Counted from the first letter of the stretch, positions 1 through 15,036 are shown. The stretch is 64,000 bases of DNA from Oxyruncus cristatus (GCA_013399855.1 VXAY01005963.1:13359-77358), one strand, 5' to 3'. Numbers and translations are program-made. Notes: generated by a model not told the origin, from the sequence alone.

Positions 1-866
1 TGTGTGTGGGGTTGTTTGTTTGGGGTTTTTTGTTTGGTTGGTGTTTTTTAACTGTTCTTCTGGACTCTCTGGGGCCTTAAGTTTGACTTTTGTCTGTGGG
101 AGTGGGAGGGATCCAATATGTTTGTGCTCAGATCTAAAGGTCCCTTTGGATGTGTTCTCCAATACATGAAAAAGCTCTGTGCTGGCTGAGCATAACTAAG
201 TGTGGGACCCTTCTTGATCACTAGGAGGGGTTATTGTAGACCAAACAAGAAGTACCATCTTTCCCAGTTCCAAGTGTTTTCATTGACTCTTTTTGCCTAG
301 ACAAGAAAGAAAATGTGGAGTCCAGGCTTTTGGCATGGCAGCTCAGGCCTAAGAATATTTCCACATAGCCATCAAACCTGGCTGGTTTATTTTTTATTTG
401 AGAGTATTGTTCTATTCTGGAGAACAAAACAAATGATTACAGATTGTGAACGTTGGTCATTCAGCAGATAAATGCAAGAAAAGAAAAATCTGCCTTATTA
501 AAGAAAAGAAAAAGAAGGAATAATATCAATATTTACAATCAGACAGAACAAAAAAAAAAAAAAAACCAAGCAGTCCATCTGCAATGGGATATTCATCTGA
601 AGAACAATATTGTCAAAATGCAGGAAGATTCTGCTGCAGCTACAATAAAGGCAATCTCTTTGGAGAAGTGGGTTTGAAAAGAATTCAAGTATGTAACAAC
701 AGCATGGGTCATGTTCAACAGGCAGGCCTGGACCCAGAATTTGGTGTTGTAACTCATTGTGACGCTCTTGGATTATGGAACACACAGAAGCTACCACTTA
801 GATAAGATGAGAAATATTTTACTTTGTTTTAAACCAAGAAACAAGGAAAAGGTTCCTAAAGGAATA

Positions 867-910
867 TTCTTCTTCTTCTTCTTCTTTTTCTTTTTCTTCT
901 TCTTCCTCTT
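867..910 (+). repeat. (TTC)n / T-rich simple repeat
   Basis: About 44 bases made almost entirely of TTC units with T-run interruptions. Confidence 0.9.
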
Positions 911-1842
911 GCAACAGAAAGGTATTAAAACAAGCACTCAAAAATCAGTAAATTTCATAAACAGTTTTTTCCTGCAAGATTAATACAACCTTATTGTGTA
1001 TTTATTTTTGATTCTCAATTGCATTGTGAGATATATATTTTAATGGATTATATTTGTCATTAGTGCACACCATAAATATGATAGTAATCATCAGATTCAT
1101 ATCTAGCACTCATGCAGAGCTGGACATAATCACAATTCTCTACAAACATACTTGCCTTATGCTCCGAGTTCAAGTGGTAATTCCTGAATAAAGAACAGAG
1201 AGATCAGACTTGTGTAACACTCAGAACCATCTGTACTCCTGGGGCGGCAGAGTGCAGACAAATGCCTGACTTGCTACTCCAAAGTACTTCTCGTCTGGAC
1301 TATTTTCCTATGCTGGTGTATTTAAGCTTTCATTAAAATCTGCCAGAATAGTTGAAGCCTAGTGTGTGCATGAGTCCTTAAAATTGCAGGGGCTTAATGC
1401 CCATTTCTCAGCAAATAGAGTCTGTAGAGATATAACATTAATTTTATTTCTAGCATAGATATAATCTACTTAGGATCAAGCTATTTGCTTTCATGCTGTC
1501 CTGTTAATATGTTTGGATATACACCCTTTCCCTCCTTCAGAAAACTTCTGAAAACCCACCTTTCTGTGAGGCATGCCAGGTGCTGGACTACTCCCCGCTC
1601 TGTGGGTGTTCTTCCTGAAACTGTTTTGTTTGTAATGAGTCGTGCCTTCAGGGTCTTATCTTGCATTCCTTGCACACCCAACGTTCACCAAAGTTGATGG
1701 AGATACATAAGGCAGGCCTTTAGATTGTGCCGGGATCTACTGAGCTTTCTCCTAATTCTGCCTCCTGTGTGGGCTCTGCTGTTCCAAGTGAAGTGCAGCC
1801 TCTTTTCCTGAATTCAGAACCTTCTTTCCCCTCCTTTCCCCC

Positions 1843-1897
1843 CCTCTTTTTTTTTTTTTTTTTTTTTGTGTTTTTTGAGAAATTNTTTTTTTTTTTG
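1843..1897 (+). repeat. T-rich low-complexity tract with one ambiguous base
   Basis: C- and T-runs lead into two poly-T blocks separated by a short TTTTGAGAAATT segment. A single N sits at 1885, directly before the second T block, probably a tiny assembly gap. Confidence 0.85.
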
Positions 1898-2119
1898 GGT
1901 GGTATCTGAGTAAGTAAGATGTTGTGTGTGCTGCTGTCATGGACAACTCTGCTTCCTGAATACAGGCACTGATGTTTGTTTCTCCAACATGCTATCCAAG
2001 ACACTGAAAAACTTTCATTCCTTCCACTTACCACCCTCTGAAAAAAATCACTGCTTCAATGTTTGTGGTATGTGTAATATATTATAGTCTTAGTGATTTT
2101 TTCATATCTATCCTTATTA

Positions 2120-2420
2120 AAAACAAACTTAGCAAAGTTAATTAGGGGTAATTTGCATTCAAGCTATTCATTATTTACTTAGCTTTGAACTGCAAACTGT
2201 AGGAATGCCATTTGTTCATTAAAATTCCCAATCTTTGCCCACTTTCCCTTTGATAGCATAGTAGTTAAAGAAAGTTGTGCTTAGCTGCTGACTAACTACT
2301 CTCTGCACACTGCAGAGATGGCTGGAGGCCATTATTTCAGCATTAGAAACTAGTTAATATTGAATGCCATGAAGTTAAATCTGTGTTCATTTACTTATAA
2401 TGTTGGAAATCAGATGTTCA
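2120..2420. promoter_or_regulatory. Candidate conserved noncoding element
   Basis: Repeat-free intergenic stretch with an agttaattagggg site, atttgcat octamer core, ctttgaact TCF-like and ctttgatag sites. Composition resembles conserved enhancers; low certainty. Confidence 0.22.
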
Positions 2421-4960
2421 TTCTGTGCAAATTTCCCAGCACTAGTCTCAGCCAAGATTTGCAAACTCAGAAAAAAAAAGTGCACTAAACAATATTGAGA
2501 AGGTAAGTTTGAAACAGGGTAAAAAAAGAATTGAACACACCTATGAAGAAGAAACCATTGCTATCCTGCTCTGGATAAGTCTTCTTTAATTATCAGTCAC
2601 CACCCTTGTTAGTTTCTTTTAACAGCATAAGGAAAAAAAACCTGCTTTTTATTTGTAACCACAAATTTCTGAACAATTACACATCTGTAATTCCTCAGGA
2701 GCTCTTGGTGTGTGCTGCTTACAGATACTATAGGTTGAAAAAAAGTTGCAATGACCTTTATCTTGACAACAGAGTAGAAGGACCCATTTCTTAGTTACTC
2801 AGTGGGGATTGTTTCTCAGGTACCTCTTCGGTAACTTGGCTATGCCTATCTAAGGTGCAGGAATGATCCCTCCACAACAAGAAACATATAGACTAGAAAA
2901 GTAACCTCTGCAGAGGACTGCAAGGCTGGCCAGATACTGCTCTGCTGTGTGGGCTGGGACAAATCATCTAAAACAAGTTCAGGCAGTTAGTGCCTACTCA
3001 GGGATTGCTATTTGACAATGTCTTTGTCTGATTTTCCTCTTCCGATGCAACCTAAAAATGATGATATCTTCTAACACTCCCTCCTCCTTCCCTCCATCTC
3101 TTGAACTAATGAGCAAATAAAGAAAGAAAATTAAAGAATAAAAAATGTAAGCAGTAATAGGGTGAGATCAATAAACTGTGGATTGCTAGCACTGAGTAAG
3201 CGTGAGTAATCTTCTGCATATTGCATGTTGAGTTAACTTGCAAGAGAAATATATTCCCTCTTATTGTCCTGTGTCTCATTGTGGGAAAGGAAGCAGGGAC
3301 TGCAAATGAAAATACCCTTGATTTAGGTTCTGAAGGGAGTGCCCAGGAGTTCTTCCTCTATTGCCACAGGCTAGCTGTCTGCAACCTTACAATGTAACAA
3401 GAATATTTTATTTTTGTTTTCAGCCTGTGAGTTCTTTTGTGCTATTCTCCCCTGTCCCCAACAAAAAGGCTACTAAAAGTGCTCTTGTGAGTATCATCAG
3501 CACAGGACTCTTCTGTTTCAGACTCACTGCTACAAGACAGAAGGTGAAAGGTGCCTGAACAGTACCCAAGTAATACTATACAACATGCTGGCGTAAGAGT
3601 GCTTAAGAATTCCTGAGCTGAAATATCCTGCACTGAGGATTATTCACTGGGTACATATGGGGCTAAGTGCAGCTCAGACAGAAGCAGACAACTAATGACA
3701 GAGAACTATTTTTATCAACAGGTTTTCATCACGTGAGTTTTGCACAAATAATAAGCCTCTGAGTCACCAGTCCAGAGAACATACTGCTCCTAAAGATGGC
3801 TCCTTTTCTTCCACCATCAAAAATTTTACTTGGGCTAATGCTGGTGGATGTCAGTTTCCCCAAATCATGGAACAAGGGAGCAAGGGTGGAGGTCTCTTCA
3901 GTTCCAGGGGAACCTATAAGAAAAGTTAGAGCAATAATGAAAAGAAAAATGCTTGACAGGTTACTTATTTTATGTGCAGGCAACAGATTTATGTTGTTTA
4001 TATAACTACAATGACAATGGAGCTAAGTTTGGGATGTACTAGGCACACAGCAAATAAGGAAGTTTAAGCAACTGAAGAAAACTCACAGAAACAGAATATT
4101 TGGTATATGAATAAAGTTGCAGTTCTCACTCTAGCACATACCGAGCTAGAAATGTTGTCCTCTTCTGAAGTACAGGTATGACAGTGCAGAAAGTAAGAAA
4201 TACCACAGACTGCAGGGAACCCATGTTTACCAACTCAGTCTGACAAACTAAATTAGAAAGTTGGGTTTTCCCATCTACAGCTGATTGAATTGTAGACTGC
4301 ACACTGTATATATGGTACTGATAGTCAGTTGTGAAATAGGCTGTATAACTTTTCCCGCTTTCTAAAAGGAGAAACTTAAGCTTAAAGAAATGAAACTCAT
4401 TCAAACTCTGCATGTAAAACCATTTCAGCAAATGGTGTATACTTACACTCTATTCTAAGCTCTCTCATATCAAAAATCATCAGTTTGTCATAAAAGGGAA
4501 CTGTAAAGGGCAGCTGAAGAAATTAAAGAATCTGTGTGCTGAATTTACTTATGTTTGCATAAGAATAGGCTACTTTTTAATCTCTTGAGCTTCCAAAGGA
4601 AATACTCCGGAGGGTCAAAAGAGAATAATTTAATTACCTCAGAGATTCACAAGAAATTAGGCTTCAGTGATGCCTAGGATTAGTTAAATTAATAGGGAAT
4701 ATGCTTCAGTCAGATTGTTTGACAGTTACGCAGTGAAATTCTGGTGCCAGTGCATTTCCATTGACTTCAGTATGGTCAAGATTTAGTTCATATTAGCTGT
4801 GAACCCAAGATGATTACTGAATGGGCTCATTCAGGCTGTTAGTCTCCTAAGTGAAGACAGCATACTGAGGCCAATTCCATCTGCCAGTGTATATGTGGCT
4901 ACAGCTTGAAAACAGTCAAATGGACACAATATCAAATGCTGAATACAGTAACACTTGAGT

Positions 4961-5074
4961 GAGGGTTGGGGTTCTTTTCTTTGATTTTTGGGGTTTTTAA
5001 TTTAATTTTGGTTTTGAGGTTTTGTTTGGGCTTTTTTGTTGTGGATTTGGTGGGGTTTTTTTGGGGGAGAGGGG
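4961..5074 (+). repeat. T/G-rich low-complexity tract
   Basis: About 114 bases nearly devoid of A and C, made of runs of T interrupted by GGGG or GG. Similar strand-asymmetric tracts occur at 1-50 and 27.69-27.79 kb, and in the complementary A/C form at 47.05 and 48.28 kb. Confidence 0.8.
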
Positions 5075-8000
5075 TCATTAAAGGCCCAAACCCAAATTTT
5101 AAAATCTTGGGAAGTGTTCAAAAGTTCAAAAGGAAGACCGTGGCAATACATAAAAAGGAAAGGCCATGTAAAAGCATGGGAAAGACACAAATTCTGATCT
5201 CTGAGTACAGAACCAACCCAGTGGTGTGATACAAGTTTTCTCTGGATTTACACCAACATAATGTGACCTAAAGTGTAACCATTTGTATTATTATAAGGCT
5301 AAAACCAGATCACTGTGCTTTGATACTTCATTTTGGCTATGACTGCAAATGCATCTATCCAGAACACATGCACGTACCCACAGACATGCACTCACATTCT
5401 CTTCAGTAGCTTTTCAGCCATGCCACAGAGCTGTATGGTCTCTCTTGGATAAGCTGTGTTAAATTAAAATTAAACATCACCAAGCTTTGTGCTCAGCCTC
5501 CCCCTGTGAATGTTCTGCTGCGGGTGTGCAGGGGGTTAATATCACAAATGTTCCACAGGAGGTTAGTGGGATTCAGTTTCAGCTAACATTTATTTTGCCA
5601 GCTCCTGTTCACTTTCATCTCTGCTTATGAACACTATTATCTTGTTTGTAATAATATATATAGATCACTGCAGCTGCGCTCTGCAAAATTCATCCATTTT
5701 TTTGAAGTTTGCAAAAAAAAAAAAAAAAAAATTCTGCAAGTGTTTTATCACATTACTGAGCACTATGAATTCAGCCACTTTCCCAGCTTGGTCTCTGATA
5801 CAAATTGTAAGCAGGCATGGGTTTGTAAAACTTCCACTGAAAATAGACTACAGTGTTTATGAAGTAACTTACACCCAATGCATTTTTTTTACCTTTCGCT
5901 CCAGACTAATTGTGAGCTGTTGTTTATTAAAACAGGACTAAATTACTTCAGTTCCTCTGCTTTTTGTCCATTTCTATTGTTAATTTCCTGTTACAGGCAT
6001 TACATTTGACTCATGTATGACATGTGCATCAGGTCAGCATACTGTACCTGAACTGTTCTGTCACTTGCTTGGTAGATTGCCAGAAATAATATTAATATTT
6101 ATACTCTTATATACTTTTCCTATCTCGCAAACATTCAGCTTCCAGTCCTGAGATCAGTGCTGCTAATAATTGACAGACACTGGAAAGGCTATTAGCATAT
6201 TTGATATATTCTTTAGCAAACTTACAGGAGCGTGCTAAGCAGCATGTTTTTCCATAGACATGATGTAACCCCAGTAACAGTTGTACTTTAAAATCCAGGG
6301 AGCCTAAAGAAGAAAACAGGCCTTTTTAAAAAACCTGTACAGTATAGATGCCATGAAAAGCAGAACGAAGACTGTAAAGATGCAAGCCTAGACTCAAATT
6401 TACACTGAAATTTCCAGCAGAAAGGCCTCTTGTCATGTGTTTTCCGTGTTCTGATCCTATGGCTTTTTCCTAGAAAGGCTCACAAAGCAAACTCTTGGCT
6501 GTAAGTTCTTGATGTTTACCTATCTTGCTATTACTATAGTACAGCTTACAACGGAAGCATTATGCTAGAAATTGAATGACGTGATACAATAATTGACTTC
6601 CTTTCCAGTTTCCCAGTCTTCTTCCTCTTCAAAAAACAGAAGTCATTGAATGACTAGGTCATAACTCTATTCTGCTTTTCTCATTTTGAGACAGAAAAAG
6701 ACAGACTAACTTTCAAAGCCTCTACCCTAGGCTTTCAAAAAGACAGAGCATAAAAGGAAGAATAGAAAAGGAAACAAAAAGGAAATGAAATGGAGAATTA
6801 AGTAGTTAGGCCTTGTACTCAGCAGTCCTCAAGATCAAACTCACTCCTCTCCACACAGCAGCTGGTATCAATGATCTTGCATCGTTCAAACAACTTCCAG
6901 CACGTAGTGAGCTGGGATGCTGCCTTCTACTGCACTCCTGTAGAGGCAGCCTCTCTGGTTGCCACTGATGTGTACCTTCCAGAAGCAGCTTTGCGTTACT
7001 TTGACAAAGCCAGATATCACCTGTCCTTGAGGCTTCAAAAAAGATAATAAAGGGAAGTGGAGAGTAACCTCTCTCCTGCCTCTTGCTGCTATCACTCTCC
7101 TTTTATATTTCATTTAGAGCACAACGTGAGCAAAGAAAGAATGTTAGACATGCACACTATAATGAAAATCCATGACTTGACCATGCATTCATAATTATTT
7201 TATAAATAAATGGCTTCTGGAGAGCCACATCTGTCTCTTCCCACGGAGTGTATGTCTTTCATTAATGTATTACAGGCTGAATGAAGCCAGCCTGAGTGCT
7301 TTGCTTGCATCTTCCTCTTCCTCTCAATCATTGTCTATGGATAGGTTTTTGTGGTTCAGAGAGAGCTGCAAGCCCCACACGCCTCTGCAGGACTGATGGC
7401 TCGTCAATAACATTAGCCAGCATTATGGGCCGCATTGGTGTAGAACAGAATCAATATGGCCAAGTAAAAAGTCTAATCAGTTGACATGACCATCTTCAGC
7501 AGAGCTTACGGTACAAGAAATGAGTTTTTTTAAGGAATCAGCATCAGCAGTGGTTATTCACTCCACACCGAGAAGTCTTGATGAAGATTTATTACTTCTT
7601 GTTTTGTTAGCACTGCAGGTTAAGCTGGTAAGAGTGAAATAATCATTCAGGCTAAAAGAATAATAAAGACTGGACTCTGCAAACAATGCCCACATTTTTC
7701 CTAAGAAGCTCTAAAGAGTCACTATAGGGCATTAATGCAATGTGGAAGCGAAGCTGTCTCACTAGGAAATAAGATTAATACAGGGACCTGGATGCAGGGA
7801 TTTGTGTCCTTTGTCTGACTAGGTTGCATATGGTTTTCTCACCATCTCTTTTGTTTTCTACTGAAGGAACAGATTCAGCTCTCACTTCTACTTGTGCAAA
7901 TTGAAGTCACTTGACTGAAAACAGAATTGTTCCAGGTTTCTATCAGCATAAGTGAAAGCAGACTTTGGCAGTCATGCCTATGGCAACATACACATCTTAA

Positions 8001-11000
8001 AACAAGTTTCTCACTGGTGCATAGCTTTATCTATGTGGCAATTACGGAGCTGTTTTACAATCAACTCCCTTTCTCTTTCTGCTCACCCCTCTGCATGCAG
8101 ATTCACCCATAACATGAGACCAACAGGGGTGCAGCTATCAGATATTTCACTTTTATGAACTCTGCTGATCATCTGTTCTCATTTGTCCAGTCATCTGAGG
8201 GAAACCCTGTTCAATCATGTGAAGGTAAAGCATTAGTGAAATCATTAGTGCAGCATGAGCAGATTAATAGGCCCATGCCTCAGCCATTTTTTTACAAGCA
8301 ACATACCGCCTACATCAGAGATACTTCAGCAGTGTTATTTCCTAAACAGGTAAAACAAAACAATTGCATTTTGGAAGCAAGTAGCTCGTTTGTTTATGGG
8401 AAAATGGACATGTTAACTACTCCCATCCCACTTTGTTAGAATGAAATAGCTAGGAAATGCTCATTTAAAAAAAGTAAAAAAAATAATTTTGAAACAGGTT
8501 AAGTGTCTGTTCAAATTAACAACAGGATCAGAGGAAATTAAAGGACCCACTCCCACAGGGGTCTTCACAGACTTGACACGAGGAGAGGAAAAGTTGATTC
8601 AGGCTTTTCTGCCACTGCCAGGAAAGACTTGAAGCTTGCCTGTCAGTCTGTGATACTTACACACCACAGTTTGGTGTGACAAACCTGCTTATCTCCTGGG
8701 CAGTGGTAGACCCTCACTCAATACAGTCACTGGCATCAGCAGTCACCCTACCAAAGCTGGTGTCATTTTATCCCTCTTAGGCACATACAGAGACATGCAC
8801 TCCCTCTACTGATTTCATCCGGGGGGAGACATTGTTTTAAGTTTTTAATGTTAGAATAGTAACTGTGGGTTTCAGTCAAAGTGGAGACCAACAGCGTGCA
8901 CAGACAAGACAAGGTCTTCATCCCCAGGAGTGTCAAATGCACATCAATACTGGACTAGTTTCTTAGTGGCAGAATTCACCTCCAAGTTTCCTGTAATGTT
9001 GCCTGTCAAAAATGCGACCCAACCAGACAACCAATGTGGGAAAAATTAGTCTGGGATCTGTGTTTTGTGATTGTCTTTTTTGTTACTGCATGAAGAAAAT
9101 CAAGATTCTGAACATAAGTGCGGTGGTTTTGGTCGGTTTGTTTGTTTGTTTGTTTCTAATGGGAATTCTGTTGCAGAATATTAACACTGTAATATTAATT
9201 TAAAAGGTTTATTAAATAAAAAAAAAAAAAGAGAGTCCGCTTTTGTAAAGATTCCACCATTTATAGTGATTCAAGGGAATATCCTACTCTCAGAGCCCCA
9301 GGATCTTGGTATGTAACATCCTCATTTGTGTTAATGGAAACTTTACCTCCTTGAATTCACAAGGACTGAGAAGTTTCACCAGGCACACAGGCTCTGTATA
9401 AATAAGCAGCACACAGCAAACATATTCTTTTAAAAGGATTATCACTTTGACAGTTATTCAGTTGGGGTGGCTTTTTCTGTCCCCTAGAATTCCCAGCTTG
9501 CCCTCTTAACTACACAGAAGGTAAATCTGTATAATACTTCACAGCTGCCTTTACTGGGACCTGACACTAGGCTTACTGGATGTGCTTTCTTGGTACAAAG
9601 CACCTCGTCAAATTTCCTGCTCTGGATGCAGTGAAGGCAGCTGATGAGCTGTCTTATTAAAAGTTATGAGGAAAGGATGTTCACTCCATTACTTTCTGAA
9701 CTACTGGATACACACAGTGAAGCTGCTGAGCCAGTCAGTCCCTCAGAGCTCACTCCTTCACACAGAGGCTGCATGCTAACATTTAATAACACATTGCTCC
9801 TGTGGTGGTCAACATCACATTTTAATTTTTTGTTTTGTTTTGTTTGTGATGGCATTTTTTGCAGAGCTAGAGCAAAGAGCAGCTGAGAGAGGGACCTCTG
9901 GGCCATAGGCAGGGCCAAGAGAGGGGTAAGCTGCTGTAGCAGCACTGAGTTGAAAAAAACAACCTTCCTTTTAAAGAAGATGATGCAATGATTGGTGCAG
10001 TCATGGTTCAGTGGGGACAGCTTCAGAAATGCCACATATTTGGATTACACACCTATTACCTTCCCATCAGTAAAAGAATCAGCTATTTCTTCAGGTAGTT
10101 CAGTTAAAAGCTGCAAATAATTTTGTTTTTCCACAACCTCAATGAAGAAAAAGACATTTTGCAAGCAACACATTTTGGTAAACTGCTGGAGTGGAAGAGC
10201 ACAGTTAAAAGACGCAGTAAAAATTGACAAATCTCTGTATGGGGAGCTGAAAATACATTGCAATCCCAATTGAACTATAAATATAAAACCTTAAATTAAA
10301 TAAATCTTGCACAATTATGGATTAAAATATGTTTGGCTTTAATGACTTAGCATATACAAGCCTTGACTCTTGAAATTGTTGCTGGGACTATGTGGCTTGC
10401 ATAGGGATGCAATAATCAACAAGTTGCCTGCTGCTGCAATGCCATATATGAACGACAAGGGAAGGTGGAACAGCATTTTGTTGGTTTTCTGGTTATTAGT
10501 TAGTACTCCTGTGTGGGCCCTGCTCTCTGTGCAAAACTGTAGCCTTATAGATCCAGTAACAGCAAGCAGTGTCAATAATGGACTCAATAATGAGTGGAAA
10601 AGAAACCCAACCCAATAACAACAAAACCTCTGGGGGACCATTAGCAACAATTGCTGTCAGGCAATGTTGGGAAACTGCCAGTCTTCCCTGGTGGCAGCCT
10701 GTCAACCACAGGCTGCAGCACGATTCTGGGCTGGGTGACCTGCCAGTTGGGAAACCCTAAAGTGTAAGATTTGGTGAATGGCAGTGTGCTCCTACACTAG
10801 AGCTCAACAGTGTTTTTGGTGGCCCAGGTCTTCCCAGAGAGTTATGGTCTTTAGAGGGAGGTGGTGGCTGGACAGGAGAGTGTCCCTTCCTGCTCTGTCC
10901 CCTGCTTGCCACAGCCCATGGCAACATGTCTTTGGGGTGAGTGCGGAGTGCTGCCCTCCACTGTTGGATGATAAGCAGGGATCAAAATATTTTCCATAGC

Positions 11001-14000
11001 TACCATTTTAGCTGCTGGGCCAGGATAGCTTCAGAAGCTATCCTCACCTTCTTGAGAAAGGTAGGGACTACCTTTCCAGACCAGCTGAGTGACTCTGATG
11101 TGGCTGGTCCCGGATGTCCACTGTACTTAACTGATGGTGCCCAGAGCTCCCAGGGCTTTCTGGATCTGTAGATGGCTGTTGAGCAAGTAGCTGCACTACA
11201 TCCCCTCTCAGACGGGGAGGGCTGAGCCTTAACACAGGAAAAAAAAACGGCCCAGGAAAATAATTTTACTTGACACAGTCATGCAGGGTATGGTTTGCAT
11301 CAGGCAAGTAGCTCTGAGATAATTAACACAAAGTCTGTTTTCCCCAAGGTGTCGGTCTTGTACTGGAGAGTAGCATGGAGCGAAGTTGCTCCCCTCCCTG
11401 CAGCAATTCCCAGGGTCAATACCTCTCTCACTTTTCCTATCCCTACTCACACCTACCATCTTGGTGTTTCTAGCCTTTGGCTAAATTTGGTTGAAGTAGG
11501 TCTGTGCATTCACATTCCTGGGGAGTAGAAGTGCACACAGGCAGACCTATATGTATGGAGTCAGATGGCATAACACTCATTTCATTAGGAAACTAGGTTA
11601 GAAGTAAAACAGAAGTCTACTTTTTTAGGCCTTCCTGTTTTCTGTTTCTCCTACTTACTTTAAAAGTTATGGCAGCTTAAAGTAATCTCTATTCTGTATC
11701 TAGAAATTTACATGTTATGCTTTCGTTGAACAATTTTTTTTAAAGGTGTCCTGATTTAAAATTTTGAATTTTTTTTATCCTCCAAAACTGTTTTCTAGAA
11801 GATCTGAAGCTGAGTATTTTGGGATTGTGATTACTTAGGGGCTTGACTAAAGCTATTTTGCAAGTCAGCTCTGATGTGTTACTTTGAATTAAGATGAGAA
11901 GTTTTCTCAATTTATGTTTTACAGAAAAAAAAAAATTCTAAAAAGCAACTGCTCAATGTGTACAAAAATTCCTCCTTGAGAACTTGCCTTAACATGATAT
12001 ATGACTGTATTCTGCAAGCTCTTTAGTCACACACTGTTTTTTTTAATTAGATGTACTTGAACCCGTGATCTTGGTGAATTAACACTTTTACTGATCCAGA
12101 GGCTGTAAGTTTAACCCCATGCTTGTTGACACTGTTTTGTTATGACATGGCATTTGTAATCATGCAAATTCTTTCTATTGCTTACTCATTTAAAAAGTAT
12201 TCTCAGAATGGATTCCCTGACATATGCTTCAGAACTTAATAGCTTTCTCTGACTTTTCTGTATGGCTTAGCTCTTGGAGCTTGCAATAGAATAATACAAG
12301 GTTCACATACATTTTGGCAATTTACCATCTTTTGGAAATGTCTACTTTACTGTCTTAGACATTGCAGGGAAAAACAAAAAAAGAAAAAAAAAATCAATGC
12401 AAAGCTTTTATTGGGCTGTGGCCAGTTTAAGGAAACTTGAAACTTGGAAAACATGAAGTTTTCAGAATAGAATTTAGTGGATTTGTAGAGAAACTTGAAA
12501 TACTGTACACTTCTTGACCTGAATTCTTGTAAGCCAATATGCAGTGCATATATACTACAGTGAAACTCTCTGCTTGCAGTTTACATTTCATTCATGTAGC
12601 ACCTATCACTGGAATCAGTGGAAACAGACTGCTGTAACATGTCAAGGATTTGACCTTTGTTATTCTGATCTTAATTACAAGACCAGCTCTAGGATAAAGA
12701 GTCCAGTTTCCTATCAGCTCCCAGGCATGTCAAACTTCCTTCACCAGGCTGGGTTAAATACATCCAAGCCAAAATGGAGCTCAGTGAGTGTAAAGTTATG
12801 TGAATGGATGCCAGAGGCTATGGGAACAGGATGGAAAATTTTACACAGCAACTGCAGTGTTTTATATATTGTAAATTAACATAGCAGCTAGAAAATAATT
12901 TTTTAAAATCCAAATGTCAAAGTTTGTCTTCTCTCAAGTCATAGAAGATATATCAGGCAACCTGCACATTTGATACTTCCCAGTCCCTTTCCCAAATCTT
13001 TGACAAAAGTATGTTGCTATAATTCAACCCCAATAAGAGAATGAGAATATCTGAAGTATATTCCACTGCAAGACACCTCCTGTGAGGCACTTAGGATAGG
13101 ACTTATAGAGGAGTACAGTCTTTGTGGAAGTTAGATATTTTAATTCCAAAATTTCACATAATTATGATGCAAAATTCTTTATTTTGAAATGTACACACAC
13201 AAAAAAATGAAAAAGGAAAATTGGAATTGTAGGACACAAAAAAGTGAAATCATGAGAGTGCTTTGAATTTTTAATATCACTTGATATTTGAAAGACTGAA
13301 GCTAAAAGCTTGTAAGTGATAAAATAATTTCAAATCCCTTCATACTGCACATGCCCAGGGCTCTGACAACCTCCACACTCAACTGCTTATAAGTTTTTCC
13401 TTCACACATTCCAATAATGTGAAGCCACTCACTGCAACACAGAGTATGTGACACACAATTATGGTAGCACTTCAGGTTTCTCTATGAGTCCTGGCATATG
13501 GGAAAGAATTCAAACTCTGTTACAGAGGATCAAAACATATTGGAGTAGTTAAATCAAATGCTCTAACCAGGAAAACTTAAAGTGATCTTAAAATGCATGA
13601 TTAAAAAGATGAAGATAAGAAGGAGAGGGGGCTGCTTAAAAATACCATCTTGGAAAGAAAGAAAAAAAGATTTCCTATAGTAAGGATACTTTTACTGACA
13701 CAAGAAAGGACTGATAAGAAGCAGAAATTACCCTCAGATATGGCAATACTGTAGATACTTCTTCAAGACATAAGAAAATAAGTTGGTAAGACTAATGCAT
13801 TTACTGTGCACTGTGCTACAGATGGGAATACCAAAGGACCTCGAACTTAGCCTCGTAAGAGTCTGGTTACTTAGTTAAACACCACTGGGTATAGGTGAAA
13901 TAAGATGGAAAGGAAGTCCAGCCCCTGCTTTTGCAGATAACCCTATTTTAAATCTCCTAATAAACTGATTCAGTCTCTATCATCTAACGAGTTCTCATTT

Positions 14001-15034
14001 TGGCCTCTTCTGCTGGTATCAGCGGGCTGATCCAGAATGCCTGTGCTTCAGCACTTTAACTTGCTTCCACTTTCCATCATAGATATAAGTATTTGTTCTT
14101 GTTACCATACATAGTTCTTCTTTTTCTCTAGTGTTTGCACCCTGTTCCATTGTCATCTATTTTGCAGCACAATCATGCCTTCCTTTCAGCTCTCATTTGC
14201 TTGGCTATGGAAAACAAACTCTCTTAAGCTACCATCAAAAAAGTGCTTATTTCATTCTCTGCAAGCACACACAATGTTCTCTGAATTCGTCTTTTTCATC
14301 CATGGGCAACGGAACTAGACAGTGCTCTAACTGCGTTTGGGAACGTAGTGCTGGTGCTGTCCAGACTCCCATGGAAATGACTCATCTGATAAATACTGGA
14401 ATCATGTTTGATCTTGAAAGCCTCTGCACTTCATCAGAAAATATCTTTATGTTGCTTCTTGGTCTTACTTTATTTATATAGTGAAAGAGGATTTTGCCAT
14501 TTGCTTTAATTTTGCAAAGTTTAAATTAGTTTGTCTTCTGGCAAGTTCCTAAGGCTTCTAAAATGTGCATTTTGGGCTTGACAATTTTGGTTCTCTTTGT
14601 AAATTCGTTTTAGGCTTTTTTCTTACTAGTAGCATTCCTTTTGACACATACTGGTAGGCGATATATCACTGCTACACTGTTTAGGAATGGAGATAAAATG
14701 GGGATTTGATGCCACATCAGGAGCACACTTGAGTACATCACTAGCTCTTGAGAACCTGATATGAGAAAACAATCCTAAGAAGTGCAGGAAACTCCAGAAG
14801 GGGCATTCGGTGACTTCCATGTGGCATAATGCTCAGAATGCTTAAGCTTCTTGGCAAACCAGCATTTGGGACTAGTACTCCATAGGGACACATTACTTGT
14901 TCAGTGGCCCCTACATTCATTCGGTATTTTGCTAAAATCTGTGTTGGTTGTTGTGGGAGGATAAGCAGTGTATTGCTGAGAGAACTGAAATTTAGCTGAA
15001 ACACTGGAGCAACATAAAGTCTACAATAGCATTT

Positions 15035-15036
<2 letters not shown>

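Noticed and set aside
1485..1697. Frame containing FRKLLKTHL, reminiscent of LINE ORF2 C termini
   Set aside because: The match is a single short motif with no other LINE sequence on either side, too weak to call.
9664..10035. Minus-strand open frame of 123 codons
   Set aside because: Random-looking composition, no homology recognised and no exon context.
10630..11230. GC-richer patch with short open frames, possible gene or CpG island
   Set aside because: Few CpG dinucleotides, no domain or splice signals; perhaps an unrecognised old repeat.
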